Source of the DNA: Fodinibius sp034521915 | GTDB taxonomy: Bacteria; Bacteroidota; Rhodothermia; Balneolales; Balneolaceae | Direction of reading: 5' to 3' | Length of the DNA stretch: 64,000 nucleotides | Assembly: GCF_034521915.1 (NCBI RefSeq) | Contig: NZ_JAXHLU010000010.1 | Span: 37,731-101,730 of the forward strand | In this document: positions 7,949 to 16,693 of the stretch, piece after piece | How the letters are laid out: the number at the start of each line of letters is the position of its first letter | Position numbering within the stretch: position 1 is the first letter of the stretch | Position numbers and translations under genes: made by a program | Notes under the pieces: model-generated | The model's database searches: none | What the model was told of the DNA's origin: nothing | Seen by the model: only the letters and a program-made list of their open reading frames with translations

Positions 7949-9757
7949 CTATTCTACAGTGTCACCTTCGATATCAAAAGCTAACGAAAAACGGCTCCCA
8001 AAATCACCCGAATCAACTTTCAGCTGTCCATCCAGCTGAGTAGTTAATGTATTAATAATCGTCATTCCCAGCGACGGCTGCTGCTCAATACTAAAATCTT
8101 CCGGCAATCCAATACCGTTATCCTCAACACTTAATTTTACTTGCCCCTCCTCTTCTCTAACTGAAATATTTATTTCCCCTTCATCACTATTTTTAAATGC
8201 ATGCTTGTAACAATTTGTGATCATCTCGTTCAGTAACAATCCACAGGGAATAGCCTGCCCTACCGTTAACCGAATCGATTCCATATCCGTATTCACACGG
8301 ATATCTTTTTTAAAATCGGTCATTGATTCTTCGATCATATTAAGCAGATCGTTTATGTATTTATCAATGGCAATTTCCGAAAATGTTTCCGAGCTGTAAA
8401 GCTTTTCATGCACCATCGCAATCGACTGAATGCGCGACTGACTTTCCTTAAGCTTTGCCAACAGGTTTTCATCTTCGGTATTAAATACCTGCATCTGCAG
8501 CAAGCCGGAGATAATTGCTAAATTGTTTTTTACCCGGTGATGAACCTCCGACAACAACGTTTCTTTTTCTTTCAGCGATTTCCGTATCGTTTGCTCATAT
8601 TTTTTATGATCGGTAATGTCACGCACATAGGCTATTAGCCGTTTTTGTCCGCCCATTTCATAAAATGCCGTATGAATTTCAGTTGGGAATTTCATGCCGT
8701 CTTTCTTTTGATAGATTCGCTCCCAGGCTTCATCCCCCGTTGTAGTTATATCAGCAAATGTCTCGGGCTGTTTACTGTGAAATTCTTCGGGAGTCAAATC
8801 CAGAACATGCATGCCGATCAACTCTTCCCGGGAATAACCAAAAAGCTCACATGCTCGCTTGTTGCATCGCAGAATAGTTCCATCAACGTGGATTTCAAAG
8901 ATAGCATCAAAAGCCATTTCAGTAAAAGTGCGATGTCGTTTTTCACTTTCCGCGAGTTTCTTCTCAGCTATTTTACGCTTCGTAATATCCCGGTTAATTC
9001 CCACCCAAAATTCATACTCCGCGTCATCTGTAGGAAAGGGGGCCATATCCAGCTCAACCCAGTAAGGAGTGCCATCCTTCTTATAATTGATAAACTCCTC
9101 CCGCAACGATTCTCGTTTTTTAATTTTTTGATTGATTCGGCTCAACGCCTCTTCCGACGTTTGGGGACCGTGCAAAAAGGTAGGCGTTTTATTAATAATC
9201 TCTTCCGATTGATATCCGGTAAACTGCTCAAAAGATTTATTAACAAAAACTATACGTGAATTCAGCGGATCATCTTTCGGAGCCCGGGTAATTACCACCA
9301 TGTCATTCAAGTTATCCAGCGCCAATTGCTGTAACTTTTCCCGCTCTTCCAGATTCAAGTACTGTATTTCTTTGGATTTATTTGCTTTAACAAACACCCC
9401 TACCAATTCTTCCTTTTCTGCATTGGCAACCCGTTCAAATTCATCGCGCAGCCAAAGATAATGTCCGGACTTATGCTTAAACCGATATTCAATTATCTGG
9501 GGATGACCTGGATCAATATTTTCTAAGATTGAGATCACTGATTGTCGATCCTCCGGATGTATTCGACTTAACCAGCTAAAATCCTCAGCTTTGATTTCTG
9601 CTCGGGAGTATCCCAAAAGGCGGCTAACATTTGGACTGATATCTATATAGGAATATTGATCACCACTCTCTCGATGGTAATATACAATTGAACTTTTTTC
9701 CAGCAGCTTTTCAGGTCGAAATTTGACCTCACCACTGTCATTCTCTTTGTGTTTCAT
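7949..9757 (-). CDS. multi-PAS soluble histidine kinase (HisKA_2/HWE-like)
   Basis: 602 residues, no membrane segment. Three PAS/PAC units at about residues 20-135, 145-265 and 270-390 (PAC signatures such as FINYKKDGTPYWVEL and IYQKKDGMKFPTEIHT). Then the HisKA_2 segment LLSEVHHRVKNNLAIISGLLQMQ near 400-420, whose His is the phosphoacceptor, and a HATPase with N box NEMITNCYKHAF and G box DNGIGLP. The middle PAS looks LOV-like in length, but at the flavin-cysteine site it reads NKTPTFLHG, lacking the Cys, so it should not be a classical blue-light sensor. No response regulator is adjacent; it is an orphan kinase. Start at the first ATG is plausible. Confidence 0.88.
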   Translation of the reverse strand: MKHKENDSGEVKFRPEKLLEKSSIVYYHRESGDQYSYIDISPNVSRLLGYSRAEIKAEDFSWLSRIHPEDRQSVISILENIDPGHPQIIEYRFKHKSGHYLWLRDEFERVANAEKEELVGVFVKANKSKEIQYLNLEEREKLQQLALDNLNDMVVITRAPKDDPLNSRIVFVNKSFEQFTGYQSEEIINKTPTFLHGPQTSEEALSRINQKIKKRESLREEFINYKKDGTPYWVELDMAPFPTDDAEYEFWVGINRDITKRKIAEKKLAESEKRHRTFTEMAFDAIFEIHVDGTILRCNKRACELFGYSREELIGMHVLDLTPEEFHSKQPETFADITTTGDEAWERIYQKKDGMKFPTEIHTAFYEMGGQKRLIAYVRDITDHKKYEQTIRKSLKEKETLLSEVHHRVKNNLAIISGLLQMQVFNTEDENLLAKLKESQSRIQSIAMVHEKLYSSETFSEIAIDKYINDLLNMIEESMTDFKKDIRVNTDMESIRLTVGQAIPCGLLLNEMITNCYKHAFKNSDEGEINISVREEEGQVKLSVEDNGIGLPEDFSIEQQPSLGMTIINTLTTQLDGQLKVDSGDFGSRFSLAFDIEGDTVE

Positions 9758-9931
9758 TAAAGCCCGGAGGTCTATTTACTTTGATTAGCCAATGTTTTTA
9801 AAATATAAAAACTATTGTAGAAAAGCGGGGGATCATTATGTTCCTTAATCCCTTTTGGTTATTACTTTTGATGATCCCCAAAATATCAATACCATATATC
9901 TCCTGAACAATATCTTCCGAATTCATCTATT

Positions 9932-10663
9932 ATGTCAAATATCAAGATAAATATGTGGTCCGGCCCTCGTAATATTTCCACGGCCATTATGTACTCCTTT
10001 GCACAGCGCAGCGACACCCAGGTGGTAGATGAGCCCTTCTATGCCCACTACCTGCTGCAGAGCGGTGCCGAGCATCCCGGACGTGCAAAAGTGCTCGAAA
10101 GCCAGCCCAAAGATCCTTCTATTGTAATGCAAAATCTGATGGCAACCGGCACGAACTCTGAAGTCCTGTTTGTCAAAAATATGGCTCATCACATGATAGA
10201 AATGAATGACATCCTGGAACAACTTTTCGAAGAGTTTACCCCCATATTTTTGATTCGTGATCCCGCAGATATGCTACTTTCTCTTGATAAATCACTGCCT
10301 GATCCCTCACTGCTTGATACCGGATATCAGCAACTGCTCGATCTTTTTGAAAAAGCCGAAAACAAGAACCTTCCCCTTATCGTCCTCGATTCAAAGGAAG
10401 TGTTGGAGGATCCTGAATTTGTTTTATCAGTATTGTGTGAACAGCTGGGAATTCCATTTGAGAAATCAATGCTTTCATGGCAACCGGGCCCCATTCCCGA
10501 GGATGGCATATGGGCGGAATATTGGTATGACAATGTACACCAGTCTACGGGATTTAAGCCCTACAAACCTAAAAACGAGCAACTTCCCGATCGCCTGAAT
10601 CCGCTTTATGAGCACTGCAAGTCGATTTATGATAGATTGCTTGCACATGCAATTAAAAAGTAA
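9932..10663 (+). CDS. sulfotransferase-like protein
   Basis: 243 residues. It begins INMWSGPRNISTAIMYSFAQRSDT; the SGPRNISTA loop is the PAPS-binding P-loop equivalent of sulfotransferase-fold proteins. VVDEPFYAHYL follows, and a later VFLIRDPADML-like segment (IFLIRDPADMLLS) matches the 3'-phosphate-binding region (RDP). Proteins of this type are frequently found next to, or mis-named as, branched-chain aminotransferases; here a class IV aminotransferase starts 30 bp downstream, which matches that association. The sulfated substrate is unknown and catalytic activity is unproven. First gene of a four-gene + strand cluster ending at 13044. Confidence 0.75.
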   Translation: MSNIKINMWSGPRNISTAIMYSFAQRSDTQVVDEPFYAHYLLQSGAEHPGRAKVLESQPKDPSIVMQNLMATGTNSEVLFVKNMAHHMIEMNDILEQLFEEFTPIFLIRDPADMLLSLDKSLPDPSLLDTGYQQLLDLFEKAENKNLPLIVLDSKEVLEDPEFVLSVLCEQLGIPFEKSMLSWQPGPIPEDGIWAEYWYDNVHQSTGFKPYKPKNEQLPDRLNPLYEHCKSIYDRLLAHAIKK

Positions 10664-10693
10664 TGTTAACTAATAATTAGTCAGTTTTGAATT

Positions 10694-11608
10694 ATGGATA
10701 CACATCCCACAATCCCAGATCCTCGCAATAAAGACATTAAAGTTTGGATTGACGGTGAGCTCTATGATCGTCAGGAGGCTAAGATTTCAGTCTTCGACAG
10801 TCTGGTACAAGGTGGTGATGGCGTCTGGGAAGGACTGCGCGTTTACGATGGTAAAATATTTGCGCTCGACGAACACCTCGAGCGATTGCAAAATTCGGCT
10901 CATGCCATGGCTTTCGATAGCATACCGTCAAATAATGAAATCAAAGAAGCGCTCTTTGCCACGCTCAAAGCCAACGGCATGCGCGATGAAACACATATCC
11001 GGCTGACGCTGTCGCGCGGCAAGAAAGTAACTTCCTATATGGACCCCCAGGTTAACCAGTACGGACCAACACTTATTGTCCTGGCAGAATGGAAGCCGCC
11101 TATTCACGAGGATAAAGAAGGGCTTCAACTGGTTACTTCTTCGATACGACGAAATTCCCCGCAGTGCATCGACTCCAAAATCCATCACAACAACCTGATT
11201 AACAATATTCTGGCTAAAATTGAAGCAAATGTCGCAAATGCCGATGGTGCTGTTATGATGGATATTGAAGGCTACGTATCAGAAGTAAATGCAACAAATA
11301 TCTTTTTTGTCAACAACGGGAAAGTACTTACGCCTTTTGCAGATAGTTGCCTGCCGGGTATTACACGTAAAATCGTAATCGACCTCTGTAAAGAAAATGA
11401 CATTCCAGTGGCAGAAAAACGTATTAGTATGGCTGAGATGTACTCCGCCGACGAGTGCTTTACCACCGGTACCATGGGCGAATTGGTTCCCGCAGTAGAA
11501 ATAGATCAACGCCTAATCGGTGACGGTACAAAGGGACCCATAACCGATCAGCTGCAAAAGCTACACCGCCAGCGAGCTCAAAAAACCGGCGAACCCCTTC
11601 CTTTTTAA
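10694..11608 (+). CDS. class IV (branched-chain-type) aminotransferase
   Basis: 304 residues of the D-amino-acid/branched-chain aminotransferase fold. N-terminal KVWIDGELYDRQEAKISVFDS and GGDGVWEGLRVYDGKIFALDEHLERL are the standard opening; the PLP Lys lies in DSKIHHNNLINN (about residues 159-170); EVNATNIFFV and LPGITRKIVIDLC follow, and FTTGTMGELVP holds the cofactor-phosphate-binding loop. The enzyme transfers amino groups between an amino acid and 2-oxoglutarate; substrate cannot be fixed from sequence. Downstream of the sulfotransferase-like gene by 30 bp and upstream of an ABC cassette by 24 bp, so probably cotranscribed. Confidence 0.85.
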   Translation: MDTHPTIPDPRNKDIKVWIDGELYDRQEAKISVFDSLVQGGDGVWEGLRVYDGKIFALDEHLERLQNSAHAMAFDSIPSNNEIKEALFATLKANGMRDETHIRLTLSRGKKVTSYMDPQVNQYGPTLIVLAEWKPPIHEDKEGLQLVTSSIRRNSPQCIDSKIHHNNLINNILAKIEANVANADGAVMMDIEGYVSEVNATNIFFVNNGKVLTPFADSCLPGITRKIVIDLCKENDIPVAEKRISMAEMYSADECFTTGTMGELVPAVEIDQRLIGDGTKGPITDQLQKLHRQRAQKTGEPLPF

Positions 11609-11632
11609 CAACAAAATATCTGCATCATAATA

Positions 11633-12253
11633 TTGGCACGATCACCCAACATATCATTTAACAGTGTTACCTTTGGCTTTGAAAACGAACAGATTGTAAC
11701 GGATTTCTCATTTGTGGCAAGGCCCGGCCAACATACCCTATTAAAGGGAGAATCCGGATCGGGGAAAAGCACTCTTCTCAAACTACTTTTGGGATTTCAC
11801 AAACCACGGGATGGCACTATTTCCATCAATCGCGAAAACTACGACGCCCAGAAAATACGGAAACAGACAGCCTGGCTTCCACAAGATTTAAATTTGGGAT
11901 CCGGTACGGTTGCTGAGGTCATGGACAAACCATTTGAATTTTCGGCCAACCAATCCACCAAAAACACTCAACAAAATCGGATTAAAACTTTAAAAGCGTT
12001 AGGGTTGGCCCCGGATATCCTCGGTAAACAATTTCGTGATCTTTCCACGGGGCAGCGTCAACGCGTTGGACTAGCAATCTGCCACCTGCTTGACAAGCCG
12101 CTCCTTTTGCTGGATGAGCCGACTTCGGCACTGGATAAAGCATCCAAACAAAAAGCTGCAGAATTGCTGCTTAAGAGCGATCGTACCATTATTTCAACTT
12201 CACACGATCCATTCTGGGTCGCTAAAGCCGAAAATATAATAGAACTCTCGTAA
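11633..12253 (+). CDS. fetA: ABC transporter ATP-binding subunit (FetA/YbbL-like)
   Basis: 206 residues from a TTG start at 11633. Walker A GESGSGKST (about residues 38-46), Q-loop near TAWLPQDL, signature LSTGQRQRVG, Walker B LLLLDEPTSALD, and the H-loop His in STSHDP. Short length and the partner permease identify the FetA/YbbL class, thought to export iron or relieve metal/peroxide stress together with FetB. Stop and the next start overlap by one base (TAATG), so translation is coupled. The subfamily name rests on the permease. Confidence 0.85.
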   Translation: MARSPNISFNSVTFGFENEQIVTDFSFVARPGQHTLLKGESGSGKSTLLKLLLGFHKPRDGTISINRENYDAQKIRKQTAWLPQDLNLGSGTVAEVMDKPFEFSANQSTKNTQQNRIKTLKALGLAPDILGKQFRDLSTGQRQRVGLAICHLLDKPLLLLDEPTSALDKASKQKAAELLLKSDRTIISTSHDPFWVAKAENIIELS

Positions 12254-13044
12254 TGGAAATTATTGACCTTACATGGGTACAGCTGGGAATTGGCTTTATT
12301 ATCATGCTGGTACCAGCCTATATTTTGTGGAAGTATCGAACCGGGCTAAATAAAAAGCTCTTAACCGCCTCTGTTCGGATGGTCCTGCAATTGCTTTTTG
12401 TAGGATATTATTTGCAGTACCTTTTTGAATATGACAATCCCTGGATTAATGCTGCATGGATTTTTGTAATGGTAGCCGTTGCCGACTTTGCCACTATCGA
12501 CCGCAGTGATCTAAAGCGCAAATGGTCGGTAATATTACCGATTTTCGGAGCTACCTTTTTTGGCATCATTATTATAGATCTCTTTTTTCTGGAAGTGGTA
12601 ATACAGCTCCCAAAACTACTGGCGGCACAATATACCATTCCCATAACAGGAATGGTGCTGGGCAACTGCCTCAGAAGTAACGTGATCGGGATTAATGCCT
12701 TTTACTACAGCTTAAATGAACATCAGGAGCGCTACCAGTTTTACCTTTCTTGTGGGGCAACACGGTCCGAGGCAGTACATTCATTTTTTAGTGAAGCGCT
12801 CCAAAAATCAGCTAACCCTACCCTTGCTTCTATGGCTACTATAGGCCTCGTTTCTCTGCCGGGCATGATGACTGGTCAAATATTAAGCGGAAGCTCTCCC
12901 CTTATTGCCATTAAATATCAAATTATGATTATGGTTGCCATCTTTTCGGGCACCATACTTTCGGTCTATTTAGGGATTCTTTTTACCAACAAATTTGTTT
13001 TTAATGATACGGATATGCTGGACGAAACGATCTTGAAAAATTAA
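12253..13044 (+). CDS. fetB: ABC transporter permease (FetB/UPF0014)
   Basis: 263 residues with about seven hydrophobic helices. The family signature MVLGNCLRSNVIGINAFYYSL (in about 132-152) and SCGATRSEAV, followed by ASMATIGLVSLPGMMTGQILSGSSPLIAIKYQIMIM in pieces, are diagnostic for UPF0014/FetB permeases. Known: E. coli FetAB contributes to iron export and oxidative-stress resistance. Translationally coupled to the ATPase gene by a TAATG overlap. Confidence 0.88.
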   Translation: MEIIDLTWVQLGIGFIIMLVPAYILWKYRTGLNKKLLTASVRMVLQLLFVGYYLQYLFEYDNPWINAAWIFVMVAVADFATIDRSDLKRKWSVILPIFGATFFGIIIIDLFFLEVVIQLPKLLAAQYTIPITGMVLGNCLRSNVIGINAFYYSLNEHQERYQFYLSCGATRSEAVHSFFSEALQKSANPTLASMATIGLVSLPGMMTGQILSGSSPLIAIKYQIMIMVAIFSGTILSVYLGILFTNKFVFNDTDMLDETILKN

Positions 13045-13145
13045 TGCGTCTTATCACAGGCTATTATCGTTCTGTAACATAATTTTTAAATCAAGCCCCG
13101 AGTTTTATAGGTTGATTTATGTAATCCCAAAAGACCAAAAAGATT

Positions 13146-13553
13146 ATGAAGTTTTCAAAACCACTTATCATACTGCTTGCTGCGGGACTATTTGCCACGG
13201 TGTTGGGCTGCTCCACCACCAGCATTACAAATAAGAAGAAATCCCAAAAGACCAACCCTGAAAACAACTGGACCCTTAAAAATCACCTTCAGAGAACTAG
13301 CAAAGCAAGAATTACTGGAAGCCCGGGTAGTGAGCGCGTTATCATTCGTGGTGTGAGTAGTACCAACAGTCCTACAAGTCAACCATTGTTTGTTATTGAT
13401 GGACAAAAAGCCGGCCATAGTTTTGCCCGTGTTAATGAAATGCTATATCCCGGCGAAATAAATTATATCGAAGTACTCCCACCTTCGCAGTCTGCCCGAT
13501 ACGGTATGGAGGGACACTTCGGAGTCATCCGTATTTTCACCAAGAACCAGTAA
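13146..13553 (+). CDS. stand-alone TonB-receptor plug-like lipoprotein (copy 1)
   Basis: 135 residues. Lipoprotein signal with lipobox VLGC (Cys at about residue 22). After a polar linker, residues 60-133 read like the plug domain of SusC/RagA-type TonB-dependent receptors: VIIRGVSSTNSPTSQPLFVIDG, then INYIEVLPPSQSARYGMEG and FGVIRIFTK. There is no beta-barrel: the protein stops right after the GVI-x-I-x-TK strand. A second copy follows 93 bp downstream. Tethered to a membrane, probably the outer membrane. Role unknown; it could bind partners the way a receptor plug does, or be a decoy or adaptor. Confidence 0.8.
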   Translation: MKFSKPLIILLAAGLFATVLGCSTTSITNKKKSQKTNPENNWTLKNHLQRTSKARITGSPGSERVIIRGVSSTNSPTSQPLFVIDGQKAGHSFARVNEMLYPGEINYIEVLPPSQSARYGMEGHFGVIRIFTKNQ

Positions 13554-13646
13554 AAATATCGATAAGTCCTTATTTTTTATTTACTTAATTAATAATAAAT
13601 GTCTATACTGCTAAGTACCTAATATTATTAATCAAATCCCACCATA

Positions 13647-14066
13647 ATGAAACGATTAAACTTAGGTATATCAATAGGATTATGTGTGCTATTACTTGGC
13701 TCATTAGGATGTGCTACCACCAGTCAACATTCACAAGCTATAGAATCCCAAAATTATACCAGCTATTGGACCCTCGAGGATTTTCTGCGCCGCGCCAACG
13801 GTGTACAGTTAAATGGCTCTGGTGACAATATCCAAGTTATAATAAGAGGACATAAATCAATCAATAATCCAATGTCACAGCCATTATTTGTTGTTGATGG
13901 CCAAAAAGCAGGACGAAACTATTCCCGTGTTTCGAGTATGTTTTCTCCTGGTGATATAAACTCCGTTAAAGTACTACCGCCCGGTTCTTCCGCACAATAC
14001 GGCATGCAAGGGCAATACGGAGTAATTGAAATTGAGTCCACATATTCAGGGAATCAGAATTCTTGA
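13647..14066 (+). CDS. stand-alone TonB-receptor plug-like lipoprotein (copy 2)
   Basis: 139 residues, clear paralogue of the preceding gene. Lipobox SLGC (Cys at about residue 22), linker including YWTLEDFLRRANGVQL, then the plug core VIIRGHKSINNPMSQPLFVVDG, INSVKVLPPGSSAQYGMQG, YGVIEIES. Both copies conserve PLFV(I/V)DGQKAG, LPP and YGM-G, so the fold is under selection, while signal and linker differ. The second copy is not an immediate duplicate at DNA level, suggesting an old duplication. Confidence 0.8.
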   Translation: MKRLNLGISIGLCVLLLGSLGCATTSQHSQAIESQNYTSYWTLEDFLRRANGVQLNGSGDNIQVIIRGHKSINNPMSQPLFVVDGQKAGRNYSRVSSMFSPGDINSVKVLPPGSSAQYGMQGQYGVIEIESTYSGNQNS

Positions 14067-14124
14067 TGTCAAAACAACTTATCGCTTTATAAAAGTTTTC
14101 ATTAAGCTAATTACGGGATGTAGA

Positions 14125-14391
14125 TTAAGAACTCTTCTGAAGTACACGTCCTACACTCAAAAATGATATCCCTTGTTGCTGTGATGTACTAATATTTACC
14201 GCCTCAATAACCGGTGGATAAATAGGCTCTTGCGAATGCCAGCGTACCAGAAAATTAGCTCCAACCCCTCCGCGCAAATCAGCCTCTTCAATCACATATG
14301 AGGTTGAAGCCAACGGTCGTATTTTTTCCGTCGAATCCACATACTGTTGAATGAACTTTCCTTTCGTATCATAATACGATAAAGATCGGCT
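14125..14391 (-). pseudogene. truncated DUF3124 gene (C-terminal half only)
   Basis: The minus-strand frame opens just after an in-frame TGA at 14394-14392 and reads YYDTKGKFIQQYVD, then PLASTSYVIEEAD, GGVGANFLVRW, and PPVIEAVNISTSQQQGISF before the stop at 14125. These blocks, in this order, form the C-terminal half of DUF3124 proteins, which normally have about 150 residues with a lipoprotein signal and an N-terminal half absent here. Within the 115 bp to the next gene there is no room for it. From GTG 14340 a 71-residue protein could still be made, but the family core is incomplete. It borders the chimeric gene at 14510. Confidence 0.65.
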
Positions 14392-14509
14392 TCATTTTAC
14401 AAACAAGCATAACCATTACATTTCAAATTACGATTCTACAAGATAGAAAAAGTAATACCATTCCAACCTTCAGTTTTGCTTCAAAATCATTTGTTATGTT
14501 TGAACTGCT

Positions 14510-15238
14510 ATGAAATTACTCATCATCGAAGACAACGAAGATTTACTGCAGAACATCCAAACGTATCTGAAGCGCGAAGGATATATCTGTGAAACCGCTC
14601 AATCATATTCCGAGGCTTTTGACAAGGTAATGTCGTACACCTACGATGTGATACTTATTGACATTATGATTCCGGGCGGTTCGGGCCTACAGGTTTTACG
14701 GGAGTTGAAATCCGTGAATCCGGAAACAGGAACGATCATCATATCGGCTAAAAATGCTCTGGATGACAAAGTGGAAGGACTGGAACTGGGCGCCGATGAT
14801 TACATCACCAAACCCTTTCAATTGCCCGAGCTCCACGCACGTATTAAAGCTGTAAATCGAAGGCAGCAGCGCGACGGCAAGGAAATTATTGATGGTCTCA
14901 ATTATCAAGCTTCCATGCGCTATCGTGGACCCAGCGAAACTACTCAGGGCCGACGCGAAGGCATGACAATGATTGATACTGGTGTTTCTAAAGACTTGAT
15001 GGATGGAAAGGCCAAGATTTCACTCAATATTCGCGACCTATTGAATTCACAGAACTTTAGTTATACTGCTAATACCGACGGTAATCCCAATACCGATTTT
15101 TATACCCAGCGTGAGTTTAGCTGGTCATCACGATCTGCAACCATCAGCTTTCAATACTTTTTCGGAGAACGCAACAAAGAACAGAGAAGAAGAGATCAAG
15201 GTCCCAACGGAGACGGTCCTCCAGAAATGGAGATGTAA
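14510..15238 (+). CDS. chimera: response-regulator receiver fused to TonB-receptor C-terminus
   Basis: 242 residues made of two unrelated parts. Residues 1-125 are an OmpR-type receiver: acidic LLIIEDNED, phosphoacceptor Asp in VILIDIMIPGGSG (about residue 51), conserved Thr/Ser region TIIISAK and Lys in YITKPF, ending at the linker RQQRDGKEII. The expected winged-helix output domain is missing. From LNYQASMRYRGP to the end the sequence is that of the last strands of an outer-membrane TonB-dependent receptor (GVSKDLMDGKAKISLNIRDLL, SATISFQYFFGE, low-complexity tail GPPEMEM). A deletion joining two genes in frame around 14880-14895 explains this. The product can be neither a regulator with DNA binding nor a receptor. 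Confidence 0.85.
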   Translation: MKLLIIEDNEDLLQNIQTYLKREGYICETAQSYSEAFDKVMSYTYDVILIDIMIPGGSGLQVLRELKSVNPETGTIIISAKNALDDKVEGLELGADDYITKPFQLPELHARIKAVNRRQQRDGKEIIDGLNYQASMRYRGPSETTQGRREGMTMIDTGVSKDLMDGKAKISLNIRDLLNSQNFSYTANTDGNPNTDFYTQREFSWSSRSATISFQYFFGERNKEQRRRDQGPNGDGPPEMEM

Positions 15239-15307
15239 TAAACAGACTAAAAATTCACAAAGAGCTCTTAAGTAATTATCTTAGCATAAACAAAAACAAA
15301 TGACCTT

Positions 15308-15520
15308 ATGAGCTCTGTTATTGCATCCTATAAACTTGGCGACATCGCTGTTGAAATTAGCGAAACAGATCATCCCAATAAATTAAAAGTGGATTGTAAC
15401 GACGGTAACTTTCACTCCGAATTTACCGTCCGCAAATACGAATACGAAAATTATAAGCGTCATATGAACCAGCGCATAAAAAACGCTTATGATGAACAAT
15501 ATAAAAGTGAAGAAGAGTAG
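15308..15520 (+). CDS. small hypothetical protein (70 aa)
   Basis: 70 residues, no signal peptide. N-terminal half looks beta-rich (IASYKLGDIAVEI, KLKVDCNDGNFHSEF), C-terminal half is a charged helix (YENYKRHMNQRIKNAYDEQYKSEEE). No recognised family. It has its own downstream terminator at 15548, which supports expression. Confidence 0.5.
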   Translation: MSSVIASYKLGDIAVEISETDHPNKLKVDCNDGNFHSEFTVRKYEYENYKRHMNQRIKNAYDEQYKSEEE

Positions 15521-15547
15521 CCGATAATTATTTTTAGCAATAATCAT

Positions 15548-15582
15548 AAATGCCCGGCACTTTTAAAGTGCCGGGCATTTTA
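15548..15582. terminator. bidirectional terminator between the 70-aa gene and htpX
   Basis: AAATGCCCGGCACTTT and AAAGTGCCGGGCATTT form a perfect long stem with A and T runs on both sides, between two convergent genes. Confidence 0.92.
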
Positions 15583-15600
15583 TTTCGGAAAACTATTTAT

Positions 15601-16467
15601 CTAATCAAACAAATATTCTCCGGTACGCTGCATGTGCATCAGCCGCTCTACGCGATCCTCAGTTTCGGGATGCGTAGAAAACAGTCTCATAAAATTTCCG
15701 CCGCTAAAGGGATTCACCGGAAACATATGCGAAGTTGAACGCATCGCTGTATCTGATACATTCATTGGAATTTGCTCGGCCGCCTTTTCAATCCGCTGCA
15801 AGGCCGATGCAAGCTGGCCCGGCTGACCGCATATTTCTGCTCCTGTTCGATCAGCTTCATATTCTCGGGTTCTGCTTATTGCAGCCTGTAGCATGGTTGC
15901 AGCAATTGGAGCCGTAATCAACACAATAAGGGCCACCAAAGGATTTGATCCACGATCGCTTCCCCCTATAGGAATGAAATAAGCAAACTGTGCCAGCATT
16001 GTAAGTGCACTCACTACCGTGGTAACAATTGTCTGCGTTAGAATATCACGGTTTTGGATATGGGCAAGTTCGTGAGCTATTACCGCCCGAAGTTCATTTT
16101 CATTAAGCGCCTGCATGATACCTTTCGTTACTGCCACAGCTGCATTTTCGGGATTGCGTCCCGTTGCAAAAGCATTTGGTTGGTTTTGTGGGATAATATA
16201 CACCGCCGGCATCGGAAGCTCAGCCTTTCGGGATAACTCTTCTATCATTCCATATAACTGGGGATGCGAGCTTCGATCTACCTGCTGGGCATCGTACATT
16301 CGCAATACCATCTTGTCGGACTTCCAGTAGCTGAAAAAGTTCATCGCCATGGCAACCACAAAAGCAATAATTAAACCGGTAGATCCCCCCAATACCTGTC
16401 CCACCAGCATAAACAACACGGCAGCCAGCGTCATCAGAAATACCGTTCGTAAACTATTTCTATTCAT
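15601..16467 (-). CDS. htpX: HtpX zinc metalloprotease
   Basis: 288 residues, family length. Two N-terminal helices (about residues 8-26 and 29-47), the zinc site HELAH at 132-136 with catalytic Glu133, two further hydrophobic helices (150-170, 178-198), and the third ligand Glu in the EYEADRTGAE motif. C-terminal part has FSTHPETEDRVERL. M48-family integral membrane protease acting in inner-membrane protein quality control. Monocistronic and followed by the shared terminator at 15548. Confidence 0.95.
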   Translation of the reverse strand: MNRNSLRTVFLMTLAAVLFMLVGQVLGGSTGLIIAFVVAMAMNFFSYWKSDKMVLRMYDAQQVDRSSHPQLYGMIEELSRKAELPMPAVYIIPQNQPNAFATGRNPENAAVAVTKGIMQALNENELRAVIAHELAHIQNRDILTQTIVTTVVSALTMLAQFAYFIPIGGSDRGSNPLVALIVLITAPIAATMLQAAISRTREYEADRTGAEICGQPGQLASALQRIEKAAEQIPMNVSDTAMRSTSHMFPVNPFSGGNFMRLFSTHPETEDRVERLMHMQRTGEYLFD

Positions 16468-16581
16468 ATCAATCGTTAAAAATTTTTCGGTTAATTTTTT
16501 CTGCTTATTAAACGTAAAAAGTACCGCTTTGTTTTAGTTTCATAAACAAATTTAACGCACAAAGATGTTCGCTAAACGTAG

Positions 16582-16600
16582 GTCGGGATGCCATCCCGAC
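16582..16600. repeat. perfect short palindrome
   Basis: GTCGGGATG-C-CATCCCGAC, 9-bp arms with a 1-nt centre, in the 226-bp gap between htpX and the rhodanese gene. No T run follows, so more like a dispersed palindromic repeat or an operator than a terminator. Confidence 0.5.
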
Positions 16601-16693
16601 TTACATCATGGAATGGCAACCCCCTCTCAGATTGTTATATGGTGCTGTATTTGTGCGAACAAATATGGAACCAAATCTTAAGAGGTGATCACT

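Noticed and set aside
9000..9330. LOV domain in the multi-PAS kinase
   Set aside because: The Cys that forms the flavin adduct is missing at the expected position.
11631..11650. TTGGCACGATCACC as a sigma-54 box
   Set aside because: It has the -24 part but lacks GC at the required N10 spacing; it is the fetA start region.
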